Shown piece by piece: positions 45,866 through 56,006 of a DNA stretch of 64,000 nucleotides. The notes beneath the pieces are model-generated. The model was not told the origin of the DNA, ran no database searches, and was given only the letters and a program-made list of their open reading frames with translations. The DNA is from Variovorax paradoxus (lineage in GTDB: Bacteria; Pseudomonadota; Gammaproteobacteria; Burkholderiales; Burkholderiaceae_C): the NCBI RefSeq assembly GCF_018614875.1, contig NZ_JAGGNW010000006.1, forward strand, positions 1 to 64,000, in the 5' to 3' direction. Made by a program: the position numbers and the translations under genes. Every line of letters starts with the position of its first letter. Within the stretch, counting starts at the first letter, position 1.

Positions 45866-46741
45866 CTAACCGGCAGCGGAACGGCGCCACCGGTTGAGCA
45901 GGCCAGCAGCAATTGCCACGCCCATGAGCAGCAGCACCATTCCTGACAGTCGAGCGATGCTGAAACTCTCGCCATAGACCAGCGAAGACATGCTCAGACC
46001 CACGGCGGGCGCCAACAGAGCGAAAGGAGCTACGGTGCTGGTGGGATAGCGCTGCAGTAGGTCTCCCCAGATCGCGTATGCCAGCACGGTTGCCAGTAGC
46101 CCAAGATAGACCGGTGCCAAGAGGCCCCACATCGATGCATGCGCCACTGCCCACAAGAGCGCTCCCGGTCCGTCCTGCACGAACGAGAGCGCCAAGGCGG
46201 GAGCAGGAGGAACCAGACTGGCCCACACCATCAGGTGCAGCATGTTGACCTTGGGCAGCCGCTTGATTGCCAAGTTGCCGATGGCCCAACTCAACGCCGA
46301 TGCGAGCGTCAGCGCGAACGCCAGCGCAGGCACGCTGCCATTGAGCGTCAGGGTGATCACGAGCAGCCCGATCAGGGCAACGACCATGCCGATGGTCTGC
46401 TGGGTGCTGGGGCGGTCTCCAAACATCAGAGCCGCGAAGACGACCGTGAAAAGCGCCTGTGTCTGCACCACGAAGGCGGTGAGCCCGGCGGGCATTCCAA
46501 ACGCAATCCCGAAGAACTGCAGCAGGAACTGCCCGGCAAAGACGGTCAGGCCGATGAGCACCACCGCCTTCCACGAAACCGTGGGCCGCGGCAGCCAAAG
46601 CACTCCCATGGCCGCCACCAGGAACCGGAGCGCGGTCAATTGCGGCGGTGTGAAGCTCTCCAGGCCGATCTTGCTGACGACAAACGCCACACCCCAGATC
46701 ACGGCAACCAGGGCGGCGAGAAGCATGTGGAACGGTCGCAT
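45866..46741 (-). CDS. EamA-type DMT superfamily exporter
   Basis: A 291-residue protein with ten hydrophobic segments in two EamA halves (VIWGVAFVVSKIGLESFTPP; LASALSWAIGNLAIKRLP). It is unrelated in detail to the DMT gene at 26752. It is divergent from arsR with about 78 bases between, so it may share the arsenic-responsive control region, though a role in arsenic export is not implied by sequence. Confidence 0.9.
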   Translation of the reverse strand: MRPFHMLLAALVAVIWGVAFVVSKIGLESFTPPQLTALRFLVAAMGVLWLPRPTVSWKAVVLIGLTVFAGQFLLQFFGIAFGMPAGLTAFVVQTQALFTVVFAALMFGDRPSTQQTIGMVVALIGLLVITLTLNGSVPALAFALTLASALSWAIGNLAIKRLPKVNMLHLMVWASLVPPAPALALSFVQDGPGALLWAVAHASMWGLLAPVYLGLLATVLAYAIWGDLLQRYPTSTVAPFALLAPAVGLSMSSLVYGESFSIARLSGMVLLLMGVAIAAGLLNRWRRSAAG

Positions 46742-46792
46742 GTGCGGTTCTCCCGTCGGCCGACCCCGCTTTGAAGTCAGTCACTTGCATGG

Positions 46793-46818
46793 ATTCAACT
46801 ATTCGACGATACTTGAAT
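46793..46818. promoter_or_regulatory. Inverted repeat before arsR, probable ArsR operator
   Basis: ATTCAA and TTGAAT flank a 14-base centre and end one base before the arsR ATG. ArsR-family repressors bind such interrupted palindromes at their own promoters. Its closeness to the start codon means a bound repressor would block initiation of the ars transcript. Confidence 0.5.
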
Positions 46819-46819
46819 T

Positions 46820-47143
46820 ATGGAAGAAAACACTGTTGTCCGCTCTTTGATAGCGCTTGCGCAGTCGGTTCGCCTTCGGGTGTTTCGTGCCTTGGTCGTT
46901 GCGGGTCCTGAGGGCATGACCCCTGGCGCGCTGACAGAAGCTCTGGCGGTTCCAGCGACCAGCCTCTCCTTCCACCTCAAGGAGTTGACGAATGCCGGTC
47001 TCGTCTCGCAAGAGCGGCAGGGCCGGCACCTGATCTACCGGGCGTCGTTCGACCAGATGAATGACTTGTTGGCCTACCTTACCGAGAACTGCTGCCAAGG
47101 GCAGGCGTGTGTCGCAGAGGCCGACGCGTCGTGCGCTTGCTGA
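46820..47143 (+). CDS. arsR: ArsR-family arsenic-responsive repressor
   Basis: A 107-residue winged-helix repressor (LAQSVRLRVFRAL, PATSLSFHLKELTNAGLVSQ, RHLIYRASF). The C-terminus has Cys91, Cys92 and Cys97 (ENCCQGQAC) plus CAC at the end. This resembles the C-terminal arsenite site of the Acidithiobacillus type rather than the CVCDLC site of plasmid R773. First gene of the ars operon. Confidence 0.92.
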   Translation: MEENTVVRSLIALAQSVRLRVFRALVVAGPEGMTPGALTEALAVPATSLSFHLKELTNAGLVSQERQGRHLIYRASFDQMNDLLAYLTENCCQGQACVAEADASCAC

Positions 47144-47165
47144 CATTCGCGTCCACCGTCGAGCC

Positions 47166-47615
47166 ATGAACCCCGAACTGGCCAGCACAGCCGACTTTGC
47201 GCAAGTGCGTGCGCTGCTGCTCACTTGCGAATTGCCCGAGAGCGACCTGAGCCCAAGTCACATGAACAACTTCCTGGTGCTTCGATCCGGCGACGGTTTG
47301 GTGGGCTGCGTGGGGCTTGAGCGTGCGGGAAATGCTGGCCTGTTGCGCTCCCTGGCCGTAGCCCCCGAGAGTCGGGGCACCGGCCTCGGCGAGGCACTCC
47401 TGCGTGCGATCGAATCCAGGGCCGTGACTGAAGGCATTCAGCGGCTGTTTCTGCTCACGACAACCGCACCCGACTTCTTCGCGGCGCGCGGCTACCTTCC
47501 CTGCCCGAGATCCGACGCACCCGACACGATCCGATCCACCACCGAATTCGCCAGCATCTGCCCCGCCTCTGCAACCTGCATGGCCCGTCCGCTCCGATCG
47601 TCGACATCGAGCTAG
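47166..47615 (+). CDS. arsN2: ArsN2-type GNAT acetyltransferase
   Basis: A 149-residue GNAT protein with the acetyl-CoA loop VAPESRGTGLGEALLRA and a FFAARGY ending typical of ArsN2. Members are encoded in ars operons and some acetylate arsenicals such as arsinothricin or related compounds. The ATG at 47166 is 22 bases after arsR. The symbol is from family resemblance. Confidence 0.82.
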   Translation: MNPELASTADFAQVRALLLTCELPESDLSPSHMNNFLVLRSGDGLVGCVGLERAGNAGLLRSLAVAPESRGTGLGEALLRAIESRAVTEGIQRLFLLTTTAPDFFAARGYLPCPRSDAPDTIRSTTEFASICPASATCMARPLRSSTSS

Positions 47616-47670
47616 GCAGATCGCCGGAATAACCGCACCACTTTCCAACGCCCATCTAGGAGAACCTGTC

Positions 47671-48153
47671 ATGAAGCGTTTTCACGTTCATCTGCATGTC
47701 GATGACCTGAGCAAGAGCATCGCCTTCTACTCCCACCTCTTTGCAGCTGAGCCTGCGCGCGTCGAACGCGATTACGCGAAATGGATGCTGGACGACCCGC
47801 GAGTCAATTTCGCGATCTCCACGGTAGGCCATGGCGCCGGCATCGATCACCTTGGCATCCAGGCCGATGACGAAAGCGAGCTCGCCGAACTGAAGGTTCG
47901 TGCCCAAGCCGCGGACCAGACGCTGCTCGACGAAGGCGAAACCGTGTGCTGCTATGCCAAGAGCGAAAAGCACTGGGTCACCGATCCGCAGGGCATCGCC
48001 TGGGAACACTACCGCACCCTCGAATCGGCCGTTGTGTATGGCCAGAGCCGCTCCGCAGACGCCCCGACGGACACCGCGAGCGCCTGCTGCGCCGGTCCCG
48101 TCGGACTGAAAGCCATCCCAGTGGTGGCCGCCCCTAGAAAAGCCTGTTGCTGA
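47671..48153 (+). CDS. arsI: ArsI/CadI-family VOC metalloprotein
   Basis: A 160-residue vicinal-oxygen-chelate protein (VHLHVDDLSKSIAFYSHLF, GIDHLGIQ, WVTDPQGIAWEHYRT supply His/His/Glu metal ligands). A vicinal cysteine pair at about 93-94 (GETVCCYAK) corresponds to the arsenic-binding pair of ArsI C-As lyases; more Cys pairs are at the C-terminus. ArsI cleaves the C-As bond of trivalent organoarsenicals. The CadI cadmium-induced label is the alternative name. Confidence 0.85.
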   Translation: MKRFHVHLHVDDLSKSIAFYSHLFAAEPARVERDYAKWMLDDPRVNFAISTVGHGAGIDHLGIQADDESELAELKVRAQAADQTLLDEGETVCCYAKSEKHWVTDPQGIAWEHYRTLESAVVYGQSRSADAPTDTASACCAGPVGLKAIPVVAAPRKACC

Positions 48154-48163
48154 AAGCCACCTC

Positions 48164-48658
48164 ATGACTGAACGCAAACACAACGTCCTTTTCATCTGCA
48201 CCGGCAACTCTGCCCGTTCGATCCTGGCCGAGGGGATCCTCGACCAACTGGGTTCGGACCGCTTCACCGCCTTCTCCGCGGGAAGCCATCCCAGGGGCGC
48301 CGTGCATCCGCTCGCGCTGGCCACGTTGCGCAACCTGCACTTCAGGGATACCGGCTACCGAAGCAAGAGTTGGGGTGAGTACGCGAAGGACGGCGCCCCG
48401 CACATGGACTTCGTGATCACCGTGTGCGACCAGGCGGCCGGCGAGGTGTGCCCCATCTGGCCCGGCCAACCGATCACCGCGCACTGGGGCCTTGCCGATC
48501 CGGCGGCTTTCGAAGGATCCGACGAAGCCCGGCAGCGCGCATTCACCGACGCGGCTGTCACGCTCAAACGCCGCATCGAGTTCTTGCTCTCGCTCCCACT
48601 CGCCAAGCTCGAGACCTTGGCCATTCAACGCGAAGTTCGCGACATCGGAATCCGCTGA
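48164..48658 (+). CDS. arsC: Arsenate reductase ArsC, low-molecular-weight phosphatase type (copy 1)
   Basis: A 164-residue LMW-PTP-fold protein with the P-loop FICTGNSARS (CX5R) and VITVCDQAAGEVCPIWPG carrying the redox cysteines. It reduces arsenate to arsenite using thioredoxin or mycothiol/glutaredoxin. 10 bases after arsI, and the stop lies one base before the next arsC. Confidence 0.88.
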   Translation: MTERKHNVLFICTGNSARSILAEGILDQLGSDRFTAFSAGSHPRGAVHPLALATLRNLHFRDTGYRSKSWGEYAKDGAPHMDFVITVCDQAAGEVCPIWPGQPITAHWGLADPAAFEGSDEARQRAFTDAAVTLKRRIEFLLSLPLAKLETLAIQREVRDIGIR

Positions 48659-48659
48659 C

Positions 48660-49145
48660 ATGACGACGAATATCCTGATTCTCTGCACACACAACTCGGC
48701 GCGCAGCGTGCTGGCGGAGGGCATGTTCAACCATTGGACGCAAGAACTCGGCATCGATGCGCGCGCCTACAGCGCTGGAAGCGCACCCAGCGGCCGTATC
48801 AACCCGGTGGCCATCGACGTGCTCCAGAAGGCGGGCATCGACACCTCCAGCTATCGCAGCAAGAGCTGGGATGAATTCACGCAGCCTGACGCTCCGACCA
48901 TGCGCGTGGTGATCACCGTGTGCGACAGCGCGGCCCAGGAAACCTGTCCCTACTGGCCCGGCTCGCCCGTGAAAATCCATTGGGGTTATCCAGATCCGTC
49001 CAATGTCGGAACGAACACGGATGAAAAGCGCGATGCCTTCGAATCCACTCGCAAAGTCATCGGCGAGCGCATGCGCAAGCTGGCGCAAACCCCTTTCGAC
49101 ACCCTGACCGACACGCAGTTGCGCGCCGCCCTCGAAAGCATCTGA
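48660..49145 (+). CDS. arsC: Arsenate reductase ArsC, low-molecular-weight phosphatase type (copy 2)
   Basis: A 161-residue second LMW-type reductase (P-loop LCTHNSARSVLAEG; VITVCDSAAQETCPYWPG). It is related to but clearly different from copy 1, so an old paralogue or separate acquisition rather than a recent tandem copy. Start at 48660, one base after the previous stop. Confidence 0.88.
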   Translation: MTTNILILCTHNSARSVLAEGMFNHWTQELGIDARAYSAGSAPSGRINPVAIDVLQKAGIDTSSYRSKSWDEFTQPDAPTMRVVITVCDSAAQETCPYWPGSPVKIHWGYPDPSNVGTNTDEKRDAFESTRKVIGERMRKLAQTPFDTLTDTQLRAALESI

Positions 49146-49232
49146 TCCAGGTCTGGGAGCTCCCCGACTCTGTGCAGCGGGCGGGCAGTGCCTGCTTGTG
49201 CATATCGACTACCAACCAAGAAAAACTCTCCA

Positions 49233-50519
<1,287 letters not shown>

Positions 50520-50557
50520 GACCGCGCCACCTCTGCACACCTACTTTTTCGAACCTC

Positions 50558-50989
50558 ATGAGCGACGTCACCATCTATCACAACCCCGCCTGCGGCACGT
50601 CCAGGAACGTGCTCGCGTTGATCCGCAACACGGGCGAGGAGCCCACGGTCATCGAGTACCTGAAGACCCCACCCGATCGCGCCACGCTGAAGCAGCTGAT
50701 CGCGGCCATGGGCATGCCGGTGCGCGATGTGCTGCGCCGCAAGGGCACGCCGTACGACGAACTTGGCCTCGACGATCCGAAGTGGACCGAAGAGCAATTG
50801 ATCGACTTCATGGGGCAGCACCCGATCCTGATCAATCGGCCGATCGTGGTGACACCGCTCGCCACGCGCTTGTGTCGGCCTTCCGAAGCAGTGCTCGACA
50901 TCCTGCCCCGACCGCAACTGGGGGCATTCGCCAAGGAAGACGGCGAAGCCGTGATCGATGCGAAGGGCCAGCGTGTCGCAAAGCCTTGA
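50558..50989 (+). CDS. arsC: Arsenate reductase ArsC, glutaredoxin-dependent type
   Basis: A 143-residue ArsC of the Spx/ArsC fold. The active-site cysteine lies in [13 protein letters not shown]; the Arg-containing tail segment ([18 protein letters not shown]) matches. It uses glutathione and glutaredoxin, unlike the two LMW-type copies upstream, so three arsenate reductases of two unrelated folds lie in one operon. The 3' end overlaps arsH. Confidence 0.93.
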   Translation: MSDVTIYHNPACGTSRNVLALIRNTGEEPTVIEYLKTPPDRATLKQLIAAMGMPVRDVLRRKGTPYDELGLDDPKWTEEQLIDFMGQHPILINRPIVVTPLATRLCRPSEAVLDILPRPQLGAFAKEDGEAVIDAKGQRVAKP

Positions 50990-51692
50990 TCTTCCCAACC
51001 TCGATCCGGATGCCTTTCGCCGCCCCGATCTGCACAGCCTCCTGCCGGCAATGCGTGCTGCACACGCACCGCGCATCCTGCTGCTTTACGGCTCGGTGCG
51101 CGAACGCTCGTACAGCCGGCTTTTGACCGAAGAGGCCGCGCGCCTGCTTCGCGCCATGGGGGCTGAGACCCGCATCTACGATCCTCGCGGTCTTCCGCTG
51201 CCGGACGGGGCGCCAGAAGATCACCCCAAGGTGCAGGAACTCCGCGACCTTGCGCAGTGGGCTGAAGGCATGGTGTGGTGCTCGCCCGAACGCCATGGCG
51301 CGATGACCGGCATCATGAAAGCTCAGATCGACTGGATCCCGCTGGCCGTCGGCTCGGTTCGCCCTACGCAGGGCAAAACCCTCGCGGTCATGGAAGTGTC
51401 GGGCGGCTCGCAGTCCTTCAACGCGGTGAACCAGCTGCGCGTACTCGGCCGCTGGATGCGCATGATCACGATCCCCAATCAGTCGTCTGTGGCCAAGGCC
51501 TTCCTCGAGTTCGAGGAGAACGGGCGCATGAAACCCTCGCCTTACTATGAGCGAGTGGTCGATGTCATGGAAGAACTGATGAAGTTCACGCTGCTCACGC
51601 GCGACTGCGCGAACCACCTGGTCGATCGCTACAGCGAGCGGCGCGAGAGCGCCGAGGCGCTGTCGAAGCGGGTCAACCTGCGCAGCATTTGA
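50958..51692 (+). CDS. arsH: ArsH NADPH-dependent flavoprotein
   Basis: A 244-residue flavodoxin-like oxidoreductase that oxidises trivalent organoarsenicals. FMN site [12 protein letters not shown], plus [20 protein letters not shown] and [15 protein letters not shown]. Start is ATG at 50958 or GTG at 50973 (VSQSLDLPN, more like the family); both overlap the arsC 3' end, indicating coupling. Confidence 0.92.
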   Translation: MRRASVSQSLDLPNLDPDAFRRPDLHSLLPAMRAAHAPRILLLYGSVRERSYSRLLTEEAARLLRAMGAETRIYDPRGLPLPDGAPEDHPKVQELRDLAQWAEGMVWCSPERHGAMTGIMKAQIDWIPLAVGSVRPTQGKTLAVMEVSGGSQSFNAVNQLRVLGRWMRMITIPNQSSVAKAFLEFEENGRMKPSPYYERVVDVMEELMKFTLLTRDCANHLVDRYSERRESAEALSKRVNLRSI

Positions 51693-51708
51693 GAGGGGCG
51701 AATCCAGC

Positions 51709-52906
51709 GTGCAAAGCAGGACCGCGACAACAGTGATGCTGGGCGTGGCCCAGACCTTGGCATAGGCCTCGTCGTACTACCTTCCCGCGGTGCTGGCCAG
51801 CGCCGTTGGCAAAGACGTCGGCATCTCCGCATCACAGACTTCGGTGCTTTCTCGGTGGCGCTGCTCGTTGCCGCCGGCATCGGGCCCTACGCCGGCCGGC
51901 TCATCGACCGCCTGGGCGGACGCCCTGTGCTCATCGCCAGCAACCTGGTGTTTGCCGCAGGGCTGGCCGCACTGAGTCAGGCCACGCATGCCAGTCATGT
52001 ATTTGCCGCCTGGGCGCTGATGGGCCTGGCCGTGGGCAGCGGCCTCTACGAAGCGGCGTTTGCCACTGTCGTGCGACTGCACGGCCAAGAAGCGAGAAGA
52101 GCAATCACCGGGATCACACTGTTCGCAGGTTTTGCGAGCACCGTGGGGTGGCCGTTGTCGGCCTATCTGGAAAGCACCGTGGGCTGGCGCGGGGCATGTC
52201 TTGCGTGGGCGGCATTGCACCTGGTGATCGGTCTTCCCCTCAATGCGTTGCTGCCACGCGCTTCTCGGGCCGATCAGGCGTCAAAGGGACCCGCTGTCGC
52301 CGAAAAGGACGTTGGTGCCGGACTCGCGCCAGCGCAGCAGCGCCGCGCCACCATCCTGATGTCGTATGTCTTCGCGGTGACCTGGTTCATCAGCACCGCA
52401 ATGGCCGCGCACCTGCCGGAACTGCTGCTGGCCAGCGGTGCCACGCTGGCTGCAGCGGTTGGCCTCGCCGCCTTGGTCGGACCGGCCCAGGTGGCGGGGC
52501 GGGTGATCAGTTCACTTTTCTAAAGCGCGCGCATCCGCTGTTGTCGGCCCGCCTGGCCACACTGGCTCGCCCACTGGGCACGCTCTGCCTCGGCCTGTTA
52601 GGTACTTCGGCCGCTGCTGGCTTCGCGATTTTGCACGGCCTGGGAAACGGCATCCTCACCATCGCCATCGGGACCTTGCCTTTGCTGATCTTCGGGGCCA
52701 AGGGCTACGGGCAGCGCCAGGGATTGCTCATGGTGCCGGCGCGCATCGTGCAGGCCGGCGCTCCGTTCTTGTTCGGCATGGCTGTGGAACGGTGGGGAGA
52801 TGGGGCGTTGTGGTTCTCCGCCATGCTGGGCCTGTCCGCGTGCCTTGCGCTGGTGGTCATGACGGCCGACATGAGGAAGGCACCACTTGCTGCTGCGGCG
52901 AATTGA
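51709..52906 (+). pseudogene. MFS transporter in the ars operon, triply disrupted
   Basis: The three frames together read as one MFS exporter of about 400 residues. Disruptions: TAG at 51763 in place of an expected Trp codon (QTLA-stop-ASSYYLPAVL); a frameshift near 51840 that restores TSVFGAFSVALL if one copy of a tandem TTCGGTG is put back (7-bp slippage); and a lost G after 52508 that restores VIEFTFLKRAHPLL. MFS genes beside arsH or arsO in other ars operons export arsenicals; this copy cannot be functional. Confidence 0.85.
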
Positions 52907-52927
52907 AATCACAACTCTGACTGCTGC

Positions 52928-53302
52928 ATGACCTATGACGTGATCATCGTCGGCGGTGGCCAGGCGGCTCTCTCGGTCGCGTACTTCCTGCGGCGGGCAC
53001 AGCGCTCCTTCTTGATGCTCGACGCTGAAGAGGCCGGCGGCGGTGCCTGGCAGCATGGGTGGGATTCGCTGAGACTTTTCTCGCCGGCCGCGTGGAGTTC
53101 CATCGCGGGCTGGCCGATGCCAAACGCGGGCACAACCTACCCCGGTCGCGACCATGTGGTGAGCTACCTGCGAGATTACGAGAAGCGCTATGCGCCCAGC
53201 ATCGGCATCGAATTGGGTGGCGCTCTGCGTAACATGCGCCGCTCATCGAACTCGAAGTCAGTGCAGCAAGCTGGGTTCACTCTTGCGCCAGCGCATCGAT
53301 GA
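52928..53302 (+). pseudogene. Truncated flavoprotein monooxygenase (ArsO-like), 5' part only
   Basis: About 98 residues match the N-terminus of FAD-dependent monooxygenases: [20 protein letters not shown] (Rossmann GxGxxA), [35 protein letters not shown]. After about 53220 the frame loses similarity and runs into the antisense of merR. Family members are about 350 residues. The cut sits exactly at the border to the mercury module, so insertion of that module probably removed the 3' end. Confidence 0.8.
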
Positions 53303-53672
53303 TCGGACAACCTGTGCCACGGCCACTGTCGCACTCTTGGACCAGGTCCCCGAGAATCCGCCTCATGGCCTCAAGGGCGAAGATTTTTTGCTTGATCACC
53401 TCCAACTTGTGAGCCGCCAAGGCCCGTGTCTCCGTGCACGCGTGCGCCTCCTGCAACTTCAGCAGCCCTCCGACATCCGACAGCGCAAATCCAAGCACCT
53501 GCGCCCGCTTGATGAAGCGAATGCGCTTCGCCATGTCGCGCGGATAGCGCCGGTGCCCGCCCTGTGGCTTGGACGGCACATCGAGCAGACCGCGTCGCTG
53601 GTAATACCGGATAGTTTCGACAGTCACATGGGCGGCGTCCGCCAGCTTGCCGATCGTCAGTTCACTTGTCAT
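53277..53672 (-). CDS. merR: MerR, mercury-responsive regulator
   Basis: A 131-residue MerR-family activator with N-terminal HTH ([20 protein letters not shown]) and the dimerisation helix. Mercury-binding cysteines correspond to Cys79, Cys114 and Cys122 ([16 protein letters not shown]). The loop between the last two is one residue shorter than in Tn501/Tn21 MerR. Divergent from merTP over the promoter at 53683-53713. Confidence 0.9.
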   Translation of the reverse strand: MTSELTIGKLADAAHVTVETIRYYQRRGLLDVPSKPQGGHRRYPRDMAKRIRFIKRAQVLGFALSDVGGLLKLQEAHACTETRALAAHKLEVIKQKIFALEAMRRILGDLVQECDSGRGTGCPIIDALAQE

Positions 53673-53682
53673 CGCATTCCCC

Positions 53683-53713
53683 TTGACTCTGTACCGGAGT
53701 ACGGGATTTAGAG
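53683..53713 (+). promoter_or_regulatory. mer promoter/operator with the 19-base spacer
   Basis: -35 TTGACT at 53683-53688 and -10 TTAGAG at 53708-53713 are separated by 19 bases, the overlong spacer typical of MerR-controlled promoters. The spacer holds the MerR dyad CTGTACCGGAGTACGG. It drives merT and merP. Confidence 0.85.
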
Positions 53714-53748
53714 TGGCACTCGGACAGACTGGTTCAAGGAGTTCGGAC

Positions 53749-54096
53749 ATGACGCGACTCAACGCAAAGGGCTCAATGATTGGGGCCGCGTTGGCAGCCA
53801 TCGGCGCATCGATTTGCTGTGTAGGGCCGCTCGTTTTGCTGGCGCTTGGCGTCGGTGGCACTTGGGTTGGCAATCTCACGGCGATGGCGCCGTACAGGCC
53901 TGTCTTCATCGGCTTGACGCTGCTGTTTCTCGGGCTGACCTTCCGCAGGCTCTACCTGGTGCACCCGGTCTGCGTGCCTGGCGCCCCCTGCGCTGATCCG
54001 GTCATGGTCAAAAGGCAGCGCATCACCTTCTGGGTCGCTGTCGGGCTGTTGTCCGGCCTGCTGGCCGTGCCGCAACTGGCCCAGTTCTTCTACTGA
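53749..54096 (+). CDS. merT: MerT mercuric ion transporter
   Basis: A 115-residue inner-membrane protein with three helices. The first carries the vicinal cysteines ASICCVGPLVLLALG; a second pair lies in the loop PVCVPGAPCADP. It moves Hg(II) into the cytoplasm, receiving it from MerP. 12 bases before merP. Confidence 0.93.
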   Translation: MTRLNAKGSMIGAALAAIGASICCVGPLVLLALGVGGTWVGNLTAMAPYRPVFIGLTLLFLGLTFRRLYLVHPVCVPGAPCADPVMVKRQRITFWVAVGLLSGLLAVPQLAQFFY

Positions 54097-54108
54097 AAGG
54101 AGTCGCTC

Positions 54109-54387
54109 ATGCGCAAACTATTGCTGGCCGCACTCGGCATATTTTTGCCGGTGGTTGTGCTGGCTGCCACGCCCCGGACCGTGACGCTGGACGTTCAGCA
54201 GATGACGTGCGAACTGTGTCCAATCACGGTCAAGAAGTCGCTAGAAAAGGTGCCCGGCGTCAGTGCCGTTGCCGTCGATTTCAAGCGCAAGACAACCACC
54301 GTGACCTATGACGCCGACCGCGCGTCCCCCTCGACCTTGACGCGTGCAACCACGAACGCGGGCTATCCCTCGGCGGTTCACAGGTGA
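54109..54387 (+). CDS. merP: MerP periplasmic mercury-binding protein
   Basis: A 92-residue protein with signal peptide (1-20, cleavage after VLAA) and a heavy-metal-associated domain with motif MTCELCPITVKK (two mercury-binding cysteines). It passes Hg(II) to MerT. Confidence 0.93.
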   Translation: MRKLLLAALGIFLPVVVLAATPRTVTLDVQQMTCELCPITVKKSLEKVPGVSAVAVDFKRKTTTVTYDADRASPSTLTRATTNAGYPSAVHR

Positions 54388-54394
54388 GACAGTG

Positions 54395-54610
54395 GTGAGC
54401 GCAGTCATCCTCGAGTCCGTGCTGACATGCCCGCACTGCGGCTTCGCCAAGAAGGAAGTCATGCCTACCGACGCCTGCCAGTGGTTCTACGAATGCGAGA
54501 ACTGCAAAACGTTGCTCAAGCCCAAAGCAGGCGACTGCTGCGTGTTCTGCTCATATGGCACAAGCAAGTGCCCGCCAATACAGGCGCAGCGAGACTCCTG
54601 TTGCACCTGA
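54395..54610 (+). CDS. GDCCVxC-type small Cys-rich protein
   Basis: A 71-residue protein with a GTG start (54395, or 54392). It contains paired zinc-like cysteines (LTCPHCGF, YECENCKTLL) and the block GDCCVFCSYGTSKCPP, the signature of proteins annotated GDCCVxC domain-containing (seleno)protein and often found in mercury operons. No in-frame TGA is seen before its stop, so it is the all-cysteine form. Role unproven; thiol-metal handling is likely. Confidence 0.75.
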   Translation: MSAVILESVLTCPHCGFAKKEVMPTDACQWFYECENCKTLLKPKAGDCCVFCSYGTSKCPPIQAQRDSCCT

Positions 54611-54655
54611 CGGCTCGCCGTCATGGCGTTGCGCGAGTAGATGCCTGAGCGGATT

Positions 54656-55306
54656 TCACCGCCCGCCGCTGGCGGCCAGCCGGCGGCCGAACAGGCCGCC
54701 CAGCGCGACGATCAGTGCGGCAGTGCCCAGGTTCGAGGCCAGAATCATCGCGCTCGCATCCAGGCTGTGGAAGAAAGAGAGCGCCGTCGCACTCATTGCT
54801 GCCACGGCCAGGCTTCCCATCAGCACCACCGCATTGGCTCGCAGCAGTGATCCGCGCCGCAGCATCGCGAACATCAGAAGCGCCAGCGGCAGGCTGGTCA
54901 TCAGTACCGTGGCAAGGCATCGCGCCGACTCACCGAGTTGCATACCGCCAGGCCCCATCTCAACCCAGTTCGTCAGGCAGCTTTGACCGATGGCCGCCAC
55001 CCATACAACCAGTGTCGGCACCGGAAGCAATCCCCAACGGCGCGACCGGTCCGGCAGGTTCAACATGAACGAAGCCACCGCAGCCAGTACACCTGTTGCC
55101 AGCGACGCCACGATCCCAAGGACGAAGGCCGGCTGATGCAATTGCTGCAGGAGATCGGGCCGTACGCCCTGGCTCAGGGCCAGCAGCGCAAAGATCAGTG
55201 CCGGCAACAGCAGCCACAGCGCCGCGCGAAGCACGGGCGGAGGCAAGCGACGCACCGGCCGTGCGTCGGCCACCAGGGCCTCGATGAGTGCGGTTGTGTC
55301 GATCAT
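54656..55306 (-). CDS. nrsF: NrsF-like anti-sigma factor (DUF1109)
   Basis: A 216-residue inner-membrane protein with about six helices, family DUF1109. In Caulobacter NrsF sequesters SigF and releases it on chromate, cadmium or copper stress. Its ATG overlaps the sigF stop (ATGA). Two cysteines are recalled as important in Caulobacter (131 and 181). Here Cys130 is present but the second position is Ser181 in FFHSLDAS, with Cys110 the only other cysteine. Confidence 0.88.
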   Translation of the reverse strand: MIDTTALIEALVADARPVRRLPPPVLRAALWLLLPALIFALLALSQGVRPDLLQQLHQPAFVLGIVASLATGVLAAVASFMLNLPDRSRRWGLLPVPTLVVWVAAIGQSCLTNWVEMGPGGMQLGESARCLATVLMTSLPLALLMFAMLRRGSLLRANAVVLMGSLAVAAMSATALSFFHSLDASAMILASNLGTAALIVALGGLFGRRLAASGGR

Positions 55307-55857
55307 GGCTTGCTGTTCGGTCCGGCCAGCATCTTGCGCAGGCTTTTCAATCCCCGGTGAGTGGCCACCTTCAGCGCCGCGATCGACATCCCGCTGACTG
55401 TGGCGGCCTGGTTCAGCGACATCTCCTGCAGTTTCATCAGCTTGATCGCCTCGCGCTGCCCGGCAGGAAGCCGCTCGATCGCCTCGCGCACCGAGGCGGC
55501 ATCGGCGGCCTCTTCGGCGCGGTTCGTTTCGGCGGCGGTCAAGGTTTCGTGTTCGGGCATGAGTGGCGTCTCGTGCGCATGGGTGCGGCCCTGTCGCCGC
55601 AAACGGTCGACGATGCGCCGCTGTGCGATGGCCACCAACCATGGAGCGAAAGGACGCGCCGGATCGTAAGTGTGGCGAATCGAATGCACGCTCAGGAGCA
55701 CATCCTGCACCGCGTCCTCGATGTTGCGCGGATCTCGGTGCGAGGCGGCTGCGAGTGCTCGCAGGTAAGGGGTGATCTCCTTGAGCAGGCGCCGATACGC
55801 CTCGTGATCGCCGGTCTGGGCGCGCGCCATCAGGATGGCCCAGTCGATCTCGTGCAC
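55303..55857 (-). CDS. sigF: SigF-like ECF sigma factor
   Basis: A 184-residue ECF sigma from the GTG at 55857 (VHEIDWAILMARAQ). GTGs at 55968 and 55971 would add 37-38 residues with poor similarity. Region 2: HRDPRNIEDAVQDVLLSVH, YDPARPFAPWLVAIAQRRIV; region 4: LPAGQREAIKLMKLQEMSLN and SGMSIAALKVATHRGLKSLR. Coupled to nrsF downstream and divergent from the bufferin operon, whose promoter matches the SigF consensus. Confidence 0.88.
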   Translation of the reverse strand: MHEIDWAILMARAQTGDHEAYRRLLKEITPYLRALAAASHRDPRNIEDAVQDVLLSVHSIRHTYDPARPFAPWLVAIAQRRIVDRLRRQGRTHAHETPLMPEHETLTAAETNRAEEAADAASVREAIERLPAGQREAIKLMKLQEMSLNQAATVSGMSIAALKVATHRGLKSLRKMLAGPNSKP

Positions 55858-56006
55858 AACAGTTGTTTCGACATCGGCCGGGCTACTCGTCTCTGCCGGA
55901 CGAGGCACGAGTGTCAGTGTTCGGGCGCGATCGCGGTTTGTGTGCACAGCCGCGAAGATAGCGCGCACCACAGCGGTCGTGCGCAAATATCTTTTCTGAG
56001 GCGCAA

